NCBI GenBank assembly: GCA_910579165.1 | Contig: CAJTTF010000005.1 | Span: 41,094-105,093 of the forward strand | Direction: 5' to 3' | Origin: an uncultured Atopobiaceae bacterium | Lineage (GTDB): Bacteria; Actinomycetota; Coriobacteriia; Coriobacteriales; Atopobiaceae | DNA length: 64,000 bases | Shown here: piece by piece, positions 34,753-43,470 of the stretch | How positions within the stretch are numbered: the first letter of the stretch is position 1 | Layout of the letters: every line of letters starts with the position of its first letter | Notes under the pieces: model-generated | Seen by the model: the letters and a program-made list of their open reading frames with translations, nothing else | Database searches by the model: none | What the model was told of the DNA's origin: nothing | Program-made: the position numbers and the translations under genes

Positions 34753-37609
34753 AACTGCCTTCCCCTTAAATGAAGAAAAGCTCCCCTTTGCTATTCCGCG
34801 CGGAGGAGCAAAGCGCGAAAAGCTGGCCAAGCTCGCACGCATGATCACCGATCGCGTGCCCGCTAAGATCAAAGGCATTGACATAGATGACCCCGAGTAT
34901 TGGGGATTGGCAAGCTGCGTTACCGACGAGATGTGCGACGTAGCTCTTAAGATGAAAGTTCGCAAGCCAAAAACCTTCAAACAAATCCAGAAACTCACCA
35001 AGATTGACCCTGACCACCTTCAGGAACTTCTCGATCAGATGAGCTGGGTAGGCCTCATTGAGTACAACTGGGAAAACCTTGATGGAAAAAACCCTCAACA
35101 CGAAAAGCGCTACGTTCTGCCCGCTTTTGTGCCGGGCTCAGCTGAGTTTTTCAATATGCGCCAATCACAAATAGACGAGCACCCTGAGGTGGGCGCTTTC
35201 TTTGAGCGCATGACCTTTCTGCCATTGGAGCACATCACTCCCATGGTCCCTCCCGGCGGAGCTGGTATTGGCATGCACGTCATTCCCGTGGAGCGCGAGG
35301 TCAGCATGGAGAATGAGGCCATCAGCCTGGAAAAGATTAGTTATTGGCTCGATAAATACGAGGGAAAATACGCGGCTAGCATGTGCTCCTGTCGCGCTAG
35401 TCGCGCAAAGATGGGCGAAGGATCCGGTGACGATGCCGAGGACTGGTGTATTGCCGTAGGCGATATGGCAGACTACGTTGTGGAAACAGAACGAGGCCGT
35501 TACATCACCAAAGAAGAAGCGCTCGATATTTTTCGCCGTGCCGAGAAAAACGGTTACGTGCACCAAATCACCAACATTGACGGTGAGCAAAAGATTTTTG
35601 CTATCTGCAACTGCAACGTCAACATTTGCAACGCCCTTAGAACCTCCCAGCTTTTCAATACGCCAAACATGAGTCGCAGTGCCTACGTCGCCCATGTCGA
35701 CAAGAATAAATGCGTTGCTTGCGGTCAGTGTGTGGAAGTCTGTCCTGCAGGAGCCATAAAGCTGGGACAAAAGCTTTGCCTGGCAGATGGAACCTCGCCT
35801 ACCTATCCCAAACAGGAATTGCCTGATGAGATTGAGTGGGGGCCACAGAAATGGGCCATTGATTATCGCGATAAGAATAGGATCAATACACATGAATCAG
35901 GAACAGCGCCTTGCAAGTCTGCTTGCCCGGCCCACGTAGCCGTCCAAGGCTATCTCAAGCTCGCTGCACAAGGCGAGTTTACAAAGGCGCTCGAGCTCAT
36001 CAAAAAGGAGAACCCGCTTCCTGCTGTGTGTGGGCGAATCTGTAATCGTAGGTGCGAAGATGCTTGCACGCGCGCAACGATTGATCAAGCTGTTGCTATA
36101 GACGAAGTAAAGAAGTACATTGCTCAGCTTGATCTGGACGCCAAGACTCGCTTCATCCCCGAGAAGGTCATTCCCAAAGTTCAAGGTGGCTTTGACGAAA
36201 AGATTGCCATTATTGGAGCAGGTCCATCTGGTCTCACGTGCGCCTACTACCTCGCGCTCAAGGGCTACAGCCCTGTTGTCTTTGATAAAAATGAAGCGCC
36301 GGGCGGCATGCTGCGCTACGGCATTCCTTCCTACAAGCTTGACCCCGCTATCATCGATGCTGAGGTAGAAATTATGAAGGAGCTGGGGGTTGCTTTTAAG
36401 TTTGGCGTGGAGGTAGGGAAAGACGTCTCACTTGATGATTTAAGGAGCGAAGGCTTTAAAGCCTTTTATGTTGCCATTGGGTGTCAGGGTTCACGCCTGC
36501 CAGGCATTGAAGGGGAAGGTAGCGAAGGGTGTTGGACTGCCGTTGACTTCCTGCACGCAGCTAAAGAACAGAACGCAGACAACAGACCGTACCTCTCGGG
36601 CGATTGCGTTGTGGTGGGTGGCGGCAATGTCGCCATTGATGCAGCACGCTCAGCAAAGCGTCTTGGCGCTCAGCATGTCTCCATGGTTTGCTTGGAGCCA
36701 GCTGATGGCATGCTTGCTTCTCCAGAAGAAATAGCGGAGGCAGAAGAGGAAGGTATTGCCATCTATAACGAATGGGGACCTGCCCGTGTCGCCGCTTCTC
36801 AAGACGCCTCTTCCGCCGTCAGCGGTATAGATTTCAAGAAATGTGTCTCCCTCCGGGACAAAGAGGGCCGTTTTGCCCCCACTTATGACGAGAGCGAGAT
36901 CATGCATCTGGATTGCTCTACGATCATTTTTTCAATAGGGCAAACGCCACAATGGAATGGTCTTCTCGGGGAGAAAGACAAGAAGAAAGAAAAGGTTGAA
37001 CTCACACCGCAAGGATATGCCATAGCGGATAAGAAAACCTACCAAACAGCGCAACCGGATGTATTTGTGGGCGGTGACATCTTGACCGGGCCGCGCTTTG
37101 CTATTGACGCCATTTCGCAGGGAAAAGAAGCAGCAATGTCGCTCCATCGTTTTGTACAACCAAACGCTTCCCTCACCATTGGGCGTGATGCGCGCTACTT
37201 CAAGGAGCTTGATAAAGAGAACATCTCCGTTGGAGAGTACGACACCGCAAAGCGGCAGATTGCTCATATGGAAAATAAAGAAGAATGGAAGCATACGTTT
37301 ACCGAAGCAAAGGCGCTGTTTACGGCTGAGCAAGTTAAAACAGAAACGGCGCGCTGCCTTGGATGCGGAGCGGCTATTGTCGACGAGAATAAATGTATAG
37401 GTTGCGGTTTATGCACTACGCGCTGCAATTTTGACGCTATTCACCTGCATCGCGATAGACCGGAGTGTTCCACTATGTATAAGAGCGAAGACAAGCTCAA
37501 GGCAATACTGCCCTACATGGTCAAACGCACCATTAAAGTGAAGCGTGCTAAGAAGAGATACACGAAGCAAACCAAACAGGACAACCTCCAAACAGCGGCG
37601 AAGCAATAA
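34745..37609 (+). CDS. Large Fe-S/FAD/NAD(P) oxidoreductase (GltD/DPD-like core) between hypB and hypA
   Basis: A 954-residue multidomain redox protein. In order: N-terminal helical/winged-helix-like region (1-150); two Cys clusters (MCSCRASR near 212, and CNCNVNICN near 285); a 4Fe-4S ferredoxin motif CVACGQCVEVC (near 322); a glutamate-synthase-small-subunit/DPD-type Fe-S helical domain (CKSACP, AVCGRICNRRCEDAC, about 390-450); FAD site IAIIGAGPSGLTCAYYL (near 488); NAD(P) site VVVGGGNVAIDAARSAKRLG (near 622); and a C-terminal ferredoxin motif CIGCGLCTTRC (near 883). It should pass electrons between NAD(P)H, FAD and several clusters; the partner is unknown. The start at the second ATG (34745) fits GAGG upstream. 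Placement between nickel chaperones is the main clue to its role. Confidence 0.8.
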   Translation: MSETAFPLNEEKLPFAIPRGGAKREKLAKLARMITDRVPAKIKGIDIDDPEYWGLASCVTDEMCDVALKMKVRKPKTFKQIQKLTKIDPDHLQELLDQMSWVGLIEYNWENLDGKNPQHEKRYVLPAFVPGSAEFFNMRQSQIDEHPEVGAFFERMTFLPLEHITPMVPPGGAGIGMHVIPVEREVSMENEAISLEKISYWLDKYEGKYAASMCSCRASRAKMGEGSGDDAEDWCIAVGDMADYVVETERGRYITKEEALDIFRRAEKNGYVHQITNIDGEQKIFAICNCNVNICNALRTSQLFNTPNMSRSAYVAHVDKNKCVACGQCVEVCPAGAIKLGQKLCLADGTSPTYPKQELPDEIEWGPQKWAIDYRDKNRINTHESGTAPCKSACPAHVAVQGYLKLAAQGEFTKALELIKKENPLPAVCGRICNRRCEDACTRATIDQAVAIDEVKKYIAQLDLDAKTRFIPEKVIPKVQGGFDEKIAIIGAGPSGLTCAYYLALKGYSPVVFDKNEAPGGMLRYGIPSYKLDPAIIDAEVEIMKELGVAFKFGVEVGKDVSLDDLRSEGFKAFYVAIGCQGSRLPGIEGEGSEGCWTAVDFLHAAKEQNADNRPYLSGDCVVVGGGNVAIDAARSAKRLGAQHVSMVCLEPADGMLASPEEIAEAEEEGIAIYNEWGPARVAASQDASSAVSGIDFKKCVSLRDKEGRFAPTYDESEIMHLDCSTIIFSIGQTPQWNGLLGEKDKKKEKVELTPQGYAIADKKTYQTAQPDVFVGGDILTGPRFAIDAISQGKEAAMSLHRFVQPNASLTIGRDARYFKELDKENISVGEYDTAKRQIAHMENKEEWKHTFTEAKALFTAEQVKTETARCLGCGAAIVDENKCIGCGLCTTRCNFDAIHLHRDRPECSTMYKSEDKLKAILPYMVKRTIKVKRAKKRYTKQTKQDNLQTAAKQ

Positions 37610-37665
37610 AGGCGTGCCGTTAATACAACGAGCAAAGCAATCAGCGCGCATAGGAACGCAATCTG

Positions 37666-38010
37666 ATGCATGAGCTAGGAATCGTTTTTCACATACAAGA
37701 TATTGCGCGCGAAGTTGCTCAAGAGAATGAGCTTACCCAACTGCAGGAAGTTGTTCTAGAGCTGGGCGAGGTTAGTGGGGTCATTCCTAGCTATCTTACG
37801 GACTGCTGGAAATGGGCTTGCAAGAAGGAGAATTTCTTTGAGGACTGTGGTCTCAGCGTTGAAGAAATACCAGCGCGTACGCATTGCGATGGCTGTGGAC
37901 GTGAGTACGGCACCGTCTCACATGGCAAGATTTGCCCCCATTGCGGTTCAAAGAATACCTGGCTTTTAACGGGCAACGAAGTTTCCATCAAGGAAATCTC
38001 AGGCTCTTAG
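37666..38010 (+). CDS. hypA: Hydrogenase nickel metallochaperone HypA
   Basis: A 114-residue protein beginning MHELGI, whose His 2 and neighbouring Glu bind nickel, and ending in a zinc domain with two CxxC pairs (CDGC and CPHC). It partners HypB to load nickel into [NiFe] hydrogenase or, in some bacteria, urease. Length is standard. It follows the oxidoreductase after 56 bases on the same strand; together with hypB this makes an unusual hypB-redox enzyme-hypA operon. No hypC, D, E, F or hydrogenase subunits are in the window. Confidence 0.93.
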   Translation: MHELGIVFHIQDIAREVAQENELTQLQEVVLELGEVSGVIPSYLTDCWKWACKKENFFEDCGLSVEEIPARTHCDGCGREYGTVSHGKICPHCGSKNTWLLTGNEVSIKEISGS

Positions 38011-38040
38011 CTTTTAGATATCATTTTCAGACTTTTTCTC

Positions 38041-38094
38041 TTGCGGCTATATAGTATGTTGATATACAATGACCTCTATATATTGGATATCAAC
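38041..38094 (+). promoter_or_regulatory. Promoter with overlapping 13-base inverted repeat (likely repressor site)
   Basis: TTGCGG (38041-38046) and TACAAT (38065-38070) are 18 bases apart. An inverted repeat GTTGATATACAAT (38058-38070) / ATTGGATATCAAC (38082-38094), 12 of 13 positions matching with an 11-base spacer, covers the -10 box and the likely start of transcription, 11 bases before the ATG at 38106. Confidence 0.55.
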
Positions 38095-38105
38095 AAGAAA
38101 GACCA

Positions 38106-39119
38106 ATGAGAACGCCCTATGCAAACTCTGGTCAATATGATTCCAAGCGAAGCTTAAATAGACCCCGGGTCGCTGACCAAAAAGCACATCTACCCATGCG
38201 CTCTTCTGCTCAAGTTTTTGCCCAGCAGAGCGCTCAGGACTCCTCTCTCAAAAGAAATTCTCACTACTTCAACCAGAGCGTACGTCCTAACGAAAGGACG
38301 CGCTCCCACCAAAGATTATCCAGCAATCCGAGAGAACGGTCTATCAGTCCTACTGGCGCACTTCCTTTTAACCCCCATGCAGGTGCTGACAAGAATCAGG
38401 CCGATAAGTTCTTTCCCGAAGCGGCTGCTTCCAGACATTCCGCGTCCTATGAGCACACCGCTCTATTTGAGGCGAGCGCACCTAGTACCAGCATGTCTTA
38501 CGAACGCGGTCATGAAACCGATTATAGACGCGGCTATGAATCCGGTAACTCTCACAACACTGCGGCTTATTCCGATGCATCCTACGAAAGCTCTTGGTAT
38601 GGTCAGCAAGACGGATACGCCCAGGGTTATAGCCGTGCATACGGCGCTCCCTCTGCTGCCGTAGCCGTGCCTCGTCCAGCGCGTACACCCGCAGGCTATA
38701 TGCCTTATACGCAAACAACAAACATGGGGAAGAACGACCAGGCATCAGGTGCTTCAGGATCCTCCAGTACAACTCATAAATCTCAACCACCCATTAGCTT
38801 TATTGATGATGATTTTCCCGCAGGCTCTGGTGGCTCAGCCATGGCACCGGACGTTTACCCCCCTGACTTTGATCAAGACGTAGCGGGAGCAGGCGTCGAT
38901 ACAGAGATAACCCCTCTTGATAAGAAGCGAAAAGCAGACAATCCGCAAAAAGATCGCTTTAGAAAAAACCTCAAGTATGGAGAGTATCTCAGCGTTCCAC
39001 AGGGAAAGAAAGCAATCTTCACCGATAACAGCGAAAGCCACAACCGCACCCTTCTTTGGATGGGTATCATCCTCGTGGTCCTAATTGTGACTGCTATTGC
39101 CGTTTGGACGTTCGTCTAG
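38106..39119 (+). CDS. Unknown tail-anchored protein, mostly disordered
   Basis: A 337-residue protein that I do not recognise. Residues 1-290 are hydrophilic, rich in Ser, Gln, Asn, Arg, Pro and Tyr, with a stretch of YxxGxxxxY-like spacing around 130-175, and look unstructured. About 275-310 is charged (DKKRKADNPQKDRFRKN). The last 20 residues form one hydrophobic helix ending at the C-terminus (LLWMGIILVVLIVTAIAVW), so the protein is probably anchored by its tail with the bulk in the cytosol. A promoter with an inverted repeat is just upstream. The stop codon interlocks with that of convergent clpB in a shared CTAG. Start ATG has only a weak ribosome site (AAGAAAG). Confidence 0.7.
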   Translation: MRTPYANSGQYDSKRSLNRPRVADQKAHLPMRSSAQVFAQQSAQDSSLKRNSHYFNQSVRPNERTRSHQRLSSNPRERSISPTGALPFNPHAGADKNQADKFFPEAAASRHSASYEHTALFEASAPSTSMSYERGHETDYRRGYESGNSHNTAAYSDASYESSWYGQQDGYAQGYSRAYGAPSAAVAVPRPARTPAGYMPYTQTTNMGKNDQASGASGSSSTTHKSQPPISFIDDDFPAGSGGSAMAPDVYPPDFDQDVAGAGVDTEITPLDKKRKADNPQKDRFRKNLKYGEYLSVPQGKKAIFTDNSESHNRTLLWMGIILVVLIVTAIAVWTFV

Positions 39120-41944
39120 TCACTCACCTCATCGGGCTCTATGGCCTCGCCCTCTACAGTTTCGGCATCCATGGAAGGCGTTGCGGAAATCTCCGGCTCT
39201 GCCTCTCCATCCACCGCAGTCTCCTCAATTTCAGCAGTAGCGTTTGTGGAACCACGACCAGTCGTCTTGGACGTCTTAGTCACCTTAGAGCTACCGCTCT
39301 TTTTCGCATCTTTTTTGGCACGAGAACTCGGATGGTTTCCTTCACGTGCAGAAGCGTCTTCTTTCTCGGCATAAAACTCGTTGCTCTCGTTCACATCCAC
39401 GCGAACCGTATCCCCCTCGCCTATCTTTCCATCAATCACGAGTGTGGCCACGTTGTCCACAACCTGTCGCTGAATGAGACGCTTCAGGGGACGCGCGCCA
39501 TACAGAGGATCGAGACCCTCCAAAGAAAGCGCTTCAATGGCCGAAGGCGTCAAATCCAGAGAGATGCGGTTAGCACTCAAGCGCTCTCTCAAACCACGCA
39601 ACTGAATGTCGACAATCTTCTCGATGTCGTTAAGCATAAGAGCGTGAAAAACAACAACATCATCAATACGGTTGAGGAATTCGGGCTTAAAGGTTGCGCG
39701 CAGTGCTTCATTTACCTTCTGCTCTACCTCTTCTGGGTGGTCAATCGCCGCTGCTGAGGCAATGAACTCTGATCCCACGTTGCTCGTCATAATAATGATG
39801 GTGTTCTTGAAGGAAACCACGCGGCCCTGACCGTCTGTCAAACGACCATCATCCAACACTTGCAAAAGAATGTTAAAGACATCAGGATGCGCCTTTTCCA
39901 TCTCGTCCAAGAGAATAACGGAGTAGGGGCGCCGACGAACCGCTTCCGTAAGCTGTCCGCCCTCATCGTAGCCGACAAACCCTGGAGGAGCACCAATGAG
40001 GCGTTGCACGGAGAACTTCTCCATGTATTCACTCATATCTATGCGGACAAGAGCGTGTTCATCATCAAAGAGATACTCTGCCAACGCTTTTGCAAGCTCT
40101 GTTTTGCCAACACCGGTGGGACCAAGGAAGAAGAAGGAACCCAGAGGTCGATTAGGATCTGCAAGGCCAGCGCGGCTTCTGCGCACAGCGCTCGCAACAG
40201 CGTTCACGGCATCGTCTTGGCCAATAACGCGTTTATGCAGCTCTTCCTCAAGATTCTTCAACTTGTCCATCTCGCCCTGCATCATTTTCGTAACAGGAAC
40301 CCCCGTCCAACTTGAGACAACCTCCGCAATCTCGCCGGTGGTGACTTCCTCTTGAAGCATCCCCTCATCCTGCTTTGCCTCCAGCGTTTTCACTGCCTCA
40401 TCCAAATCGCGTTCCAGTTGCGGAAGTGTGGCATAACGAATCTCAGAGGCGTGGGCAAGGTCGCCATTGCGCGTAGCCTTCTCCTCTTCCACGTGCGCGT
40501 CGTCAATTTGGCGCTTCAGGTCCTGGACCTTATCAATGACTGCCTTTTCGTTTTGCCAGGCGGCCTTCATGCCGTCGAGCTTCTCGCGCGTGGCGCTCAT
40601 CTCCTTGCGAAGTTGCTCTAGGCGCTCCTTAGAGGCATCATCGTCCTCCTTCATAAGCGCTTGCTCTTCAATCTGCATCTGCGTCATCTGACGATCCACC
40701 GCGTCAATCTCCGATGGCATGGAGTCCAGCTCCATGCGCAAACGGCTCGCGGCTTCATCGACAAGATCGATTGCCTTATCCGGAAGGAATCGATCGGCAA
40801 TGTAGCGGTTGGAGAGATCTGCGGCACTCACAAGCGCGGCATCTGTGATGCGAACGCCATGGTGCATCTCGTACTTCTCCTTAAGGCCACGCAAGATGGA
40901 AATGGTGTCCTCCACCGTAGGTTCCGAGACAAACACGGTTTGAAAACGACGTGCGAGCGCGGCATCCTTTTCAATGTACTTGCGATATTCATCGAGCGTG
41001 GTGGCGCCAATAGCACGGAGCTCCCCACGAGCGAGGGCCGGCTTTAAAATATTACCTGCATCCATTGATCCTTCAGATGCGCCGGCGCCAACGATGGTAT
41101 GCAGCTCATCAATAAAGAGAATGACCTGGCCATCAGATTTTTGCACCTCTTTCACAACCGACTTGAGGCGCTCTTCAAATTCTCCGCGGAACTTTGCGCC
41201 AGCAACAAGTGCGCTCATATCGAGCTCTACGATGTCCTTGTCCTTAAGCGAAGACGGAACGTCTCCAGAGACAATACGAAGAGCAAGACCTTCCACAATG
41301 GCAGTCTTTCCTACGCCCGGTTCTCCTATTAAGACAGGATTATTCTTTGTGCGCCTTGAAAGGACTTGGATGGTGCGGCGAATCTCCTCTACTCTACCAA
41401 TCACTGGATCAAGCTTTCCCATGCGAGCAAGCTCTGTCACGTTGCGCCCGTAGCGCTCCAGAGCATCAAACTCAGGTTTGGATTCTGCACTCGTGACGCG
41501 CTCATCACCGCGGAGGTCGTTATATGTATCCTCAACACGCTTGCTGGTGATTCCGGCCCCGTTCAAGATCTTTCCCGCGGCGGTCTTATCATCGGCAAGC
41601 GCCGCCAAAAGATGCTCAGTGGTGACGTACGAATCGCCCATGTTGGTGGCGCGCTTCTCGGCATCGTTGAAGACTTTCTCTGTTGAGCGCGAAAGACCCA
41701 TTTGAGAAAGGCCCTGTCCTTGGACCTTTGGTTCCTGCGCTATGGCATCGTCGGCCTCATGCTCCAGGGCAAGCGGCGATGCTCCAATCTTTTCAATAAT
41801 GGAATTTAAGTTCTTTTCGCCTGAGACAAGCAACGCCTTGAGGAGGTGGACCGGTTCTACGGCGCTCGCATCAGTATCGGTTGCGATACCCAAGGCTGTT
41901 TGCAAGGCCTCTGCAGCGGTTACGGCTAATTTATCTACTCTCAT
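39116..41944 (-). CDS. clpB: Chaperone ClpB (disaggregase)
   Basis: A 942-residue AAA+ protein that pulls proteins from aggregates with DnaK. N-terminal Clp repeats (1-150), first ATPase with GEPGVGKTA near residue 207, the coiled-coil middle domain (about 400-525) that contacts DnaK, and second ATPase with GPTGVGKTE near 607. After the normal C-terminal domain comes an extra tail of about 80 residues: Lys/Ser-rich, then Thr/Glu-rich and acidic. It lies 52 bases after hspR, so heat-shock expression through HspR is likely. The stop codon overlaps that of the convergent 38.1 kb gene. Confidence 0.96.
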   Translation of the reverse strand: MRVDKLAVTAAEALQTALGIATDTDASAVEPVHLLKALLVSGEKNLNSIIEKIGASPLALEHEADDAIAQEPKVQGQGLSQMGLSRSTEKVFNDAEKRATNMGDSYVTTEHLLAALADDKTAAGKILNGAGITSKRVEDTYNDLRGDERVTSAESKPEFDALERYGRNVTELARMGKLDPVIGRVEEIRRTIQVLSRRTKNNPVLIGEPGVGKTAIVEGLALRIVSGDVPSSLKDKDIVELDMSALVAGAKFRGEFEERLKSVVKEVQKSDGQVILFIDELHTIVGAGASEGSMDAGNILKPALARGELRAIGATTLDEYRKYIEKDAALARRFQTVFVSEPTVEDTISILRGLKEKYEMHHGVRITDAALVSAADLSNRYIADRFLPDKAIDLVDEAASRLRMELDSMPSEIDAVDRQMTQMQIEEQALMKEDDDASKERLEQLRKEMSATREKLDGMKAAWQNEKAVIDKVQDLKRQIDDAHVEEEKATRNGDLAHASEIRYATLPQLERDLDEAVKTLEAKQDEGMLQEEVTTGEIAEVVSSWTGVPVTKMMQGEMDKLKNLEEELHKRVIGQDDAVNAVASAVRRSRAGLADPNRPLGSFFFLGPTGVGKTELAKALAEYLFDDEHALVRIDMSEYMEKFSVQRLIGAPPGFVGYDEGGQLTEAVRRRPYSVILLDEMEKAHPDVFNILLQVLDDGRLTDGQGRVVSFKNTIIIMTSNVGSEFIASAAAIDHPEEVEQKVNEALRATFKPEFLNRIDDVVVFHALMLNDIEKIVDIQLRGLRERLSANRISLDLTPSAIEALSLEGLDPLYGARPLKRLIQRQVVDNVATLVIDGKIGEGDTVRVDVNESNEFYAEKEDASAREGNHPSSRAKKDAKKSGSSKVTKTSKTTGRGSTNATAEIEETAVDGEAEPEISATPSMDAETVEGEAIEPDEVSD

Positions 41945-41996
41945 AATGTACCTTCTCGTCTATTCATATGTCTTCTGACTTTTAGAACTCGTCTTT

Positions 41997-42416
41997 TTAT
42001 TCCCCAATTTTTTTCTCAACAAGACTATAAAAAAGATTGCGAACGTCTTGCTCCTCATACGGCACCAGGGCAGAAATCTTCTTTTGCGTTTGCAGTTCGC
42101 GCACCGTGTTTTTAAGGTGGTGAAGCTGTTTAGTCAACACTTCAATCTCGTGCTCCAGCTCTTCCTCGTGCTCCATAAGGTCGAGTATACGAATGACGCC
42201 TGCGAGATTTATGCCCTCTTTGGTAAGTTCCGCGATAAGATCGAGGCGCTCAATGTCGGCCTGAGAATAAAGACGCGTATTACCATCCGAGCGACCCGGA
42301 TTGATAAGGCCTCTCTGCTCATACACACGAAGCGTCTGAGGATGCATACCTGCAAGGCTGGCAGCAACACTAATCATATAGAGCGGCTTGTGAGCTTCTG
42401 TCCATTCATCTTTCAT
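41997..42416 (-). CDS. hspR: Heat-shock repressor HspR (MerR family)
   Basis: A 139-residue MerR-type regulator. The helix-turn-helix and wing span residues 13-80 (MISVAASLAGMHPQTLRVYEQRGL, then SDGNTRLYSQADIERL), followed by a leucine-rich coiled coil (about 95-120). In actinobacteria HspR binds HAIR inverted repeats with DnaK as co-repressor and shuts down the dnaK and clpB genes. Placement after dnaJ, as in Streptomyces, supports the assignment; a HAIR-like site lies upstream of dnaK here. Confidence 0.92.
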   Translation of the reverse strand: MKDEWTEAHKPLYMISVAASLAGMHPQTLRVYEQRGLINPGRSDGNTRLYSQADIERLDLIAELTKEGINLAGVIRILDLMEHEEELEHEIEVLTKQLHHLKNTVRELQTQKKISALVPYEEQDVRNLFYSLVEKKIGE

Positions 42417-42441
42417 GACATCTCAACTCCTCTTAACCTTC

Positions 42442-43443
42442 CTACATGAGCGCATCTCGTTGGAGGTTCTTACGCACATCATGAACAGCGGCCGCTTGCG
42501 CTTTTTCCAGATAATCGCGCTCGTCCTTATCGAGATTCTTAGGCACCTCAACTTTTACTTTCACAAGAAGAGATCCCTTAGTGCCCTTCTTCTTGACGTT
42601 GGCTGCGCCTAAGTCTTTAAAGCGAAACACCTTACCGTCTTGTGTCCCCTTAGGCACCTTGAGGCGAACTGTTTTTCCTTCGGGTGTAGGGATGTCAATG
42701 GTGGCGCCCAGTGCTGCCTCATACATGGAGATAGGGACCTCCATGCGAATGTCTGCACCATCGCGCTTAAAGAGGCGATGCTCGGCAACATTTGTGGTGA
42801 TGACCAAATCGCCACGCGGGCCACCGTTTGGGCTGTACTCACCACGTTTCTTATACCGTAGCTTGCCTCCATTCACCGCGCCCGCAGGAATCTTGACCGT
42901 AAGCGATTCGTTTTCTCCTGTACTAGGAATGCGATAGGTTATCTTTTGCTCCACGCCATCCAGAGCTTCTTTAGCCGTTACATTGATGGACATGGAGAGG
43001 TCTTGACCCTTTACGGGACCCCTGCTACGAGCGCCACCAGCGCCAGCAGCTCCCCCAAACAAATCAGAGAAATCAAAACCGCCAAAGCCCTGAGCTCCTT
43101 GTGCACCGCCACCTCCTGCGGCTGCTCCTCCAAAAATGTCGGAGAAATCAAAGCCGGAAAAATCGCCACCCATATTGGTATAGGTATACGTACGTCCTCT
43201 TCCCCCATCGCCACCAAAGTCAGCGCCCGGAATGCCGCCAAACATCAAAATTTGATCGTACTCTTTGCGCTTCTGAGGATTTGAGAGGGTTTCATATGCC
43301 TCTGAGATTTCCTTAAACTTTTTCTCGTCGCCACCCGCATCTGGATGGTGCTTTTGCGCAAGTTTCCTGAAGGCCTTTTTTATCTCAGCATCGGAGGCAT
43401 CGCGCTTTACGCCCAATATGTCATAAAAGTTTTTCTTTGGCAT
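42442..43443 (-). CDS. dnaJ: DnaJ-type co-chaperone without zinc finger (CbpA/type II)
   Basis: A 333-residue J protein. J domain at 1-70 with HPD at 33-35, a Gly/Phe-rich region (about 72-145, with two FDFSDxFGGAA copies), then the two beta C-terminal substrate-binding domains (150-320). The four CxxCxGxG zinc motifs of type I DnaJ are absent: the protein has no cysteine. It activates DnaK ATPase. It sits in the order dnaK-grpE-dnaJ-hspR, where actinobacteria usually have a zinc-finger DnaJ; a second DnaJ may be elsewhere in the genome. Confidence 0.93.
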   Translation of the reverse strand: MPKKNFYDILGVKRDASDAEIKKAFRKLAQKHHPDAGGDEKKFKEISEAYETLSNPQKRKEYDQILMFGGIPGADFGGDGGRGRTYTYTNMGGDFSGFDFSDIFGGAAAGGGGAQGAQGFGGFDFSDLFGGAAGAGGARSRGPVKGQDLSMSINVTAKEALDGVEQKITYRIPSTGENESLTVKIPAGAVNGGKLRYKKRGEYSPNGGPRGDLVITTNVAEHRLFKRDGADIRMEVPISMYEAALGATIDIPTPEGKTVRLKVPKGTQDGKVFRFKDLGAANVKKKGTKGSLLVKVKVEVPKNLDKDERDYLEKAQAAAVHDVRKNLQRDALM

Positions 43444-43470
43444 TGCGAGATTCTTTCCAACTTACTTGCT

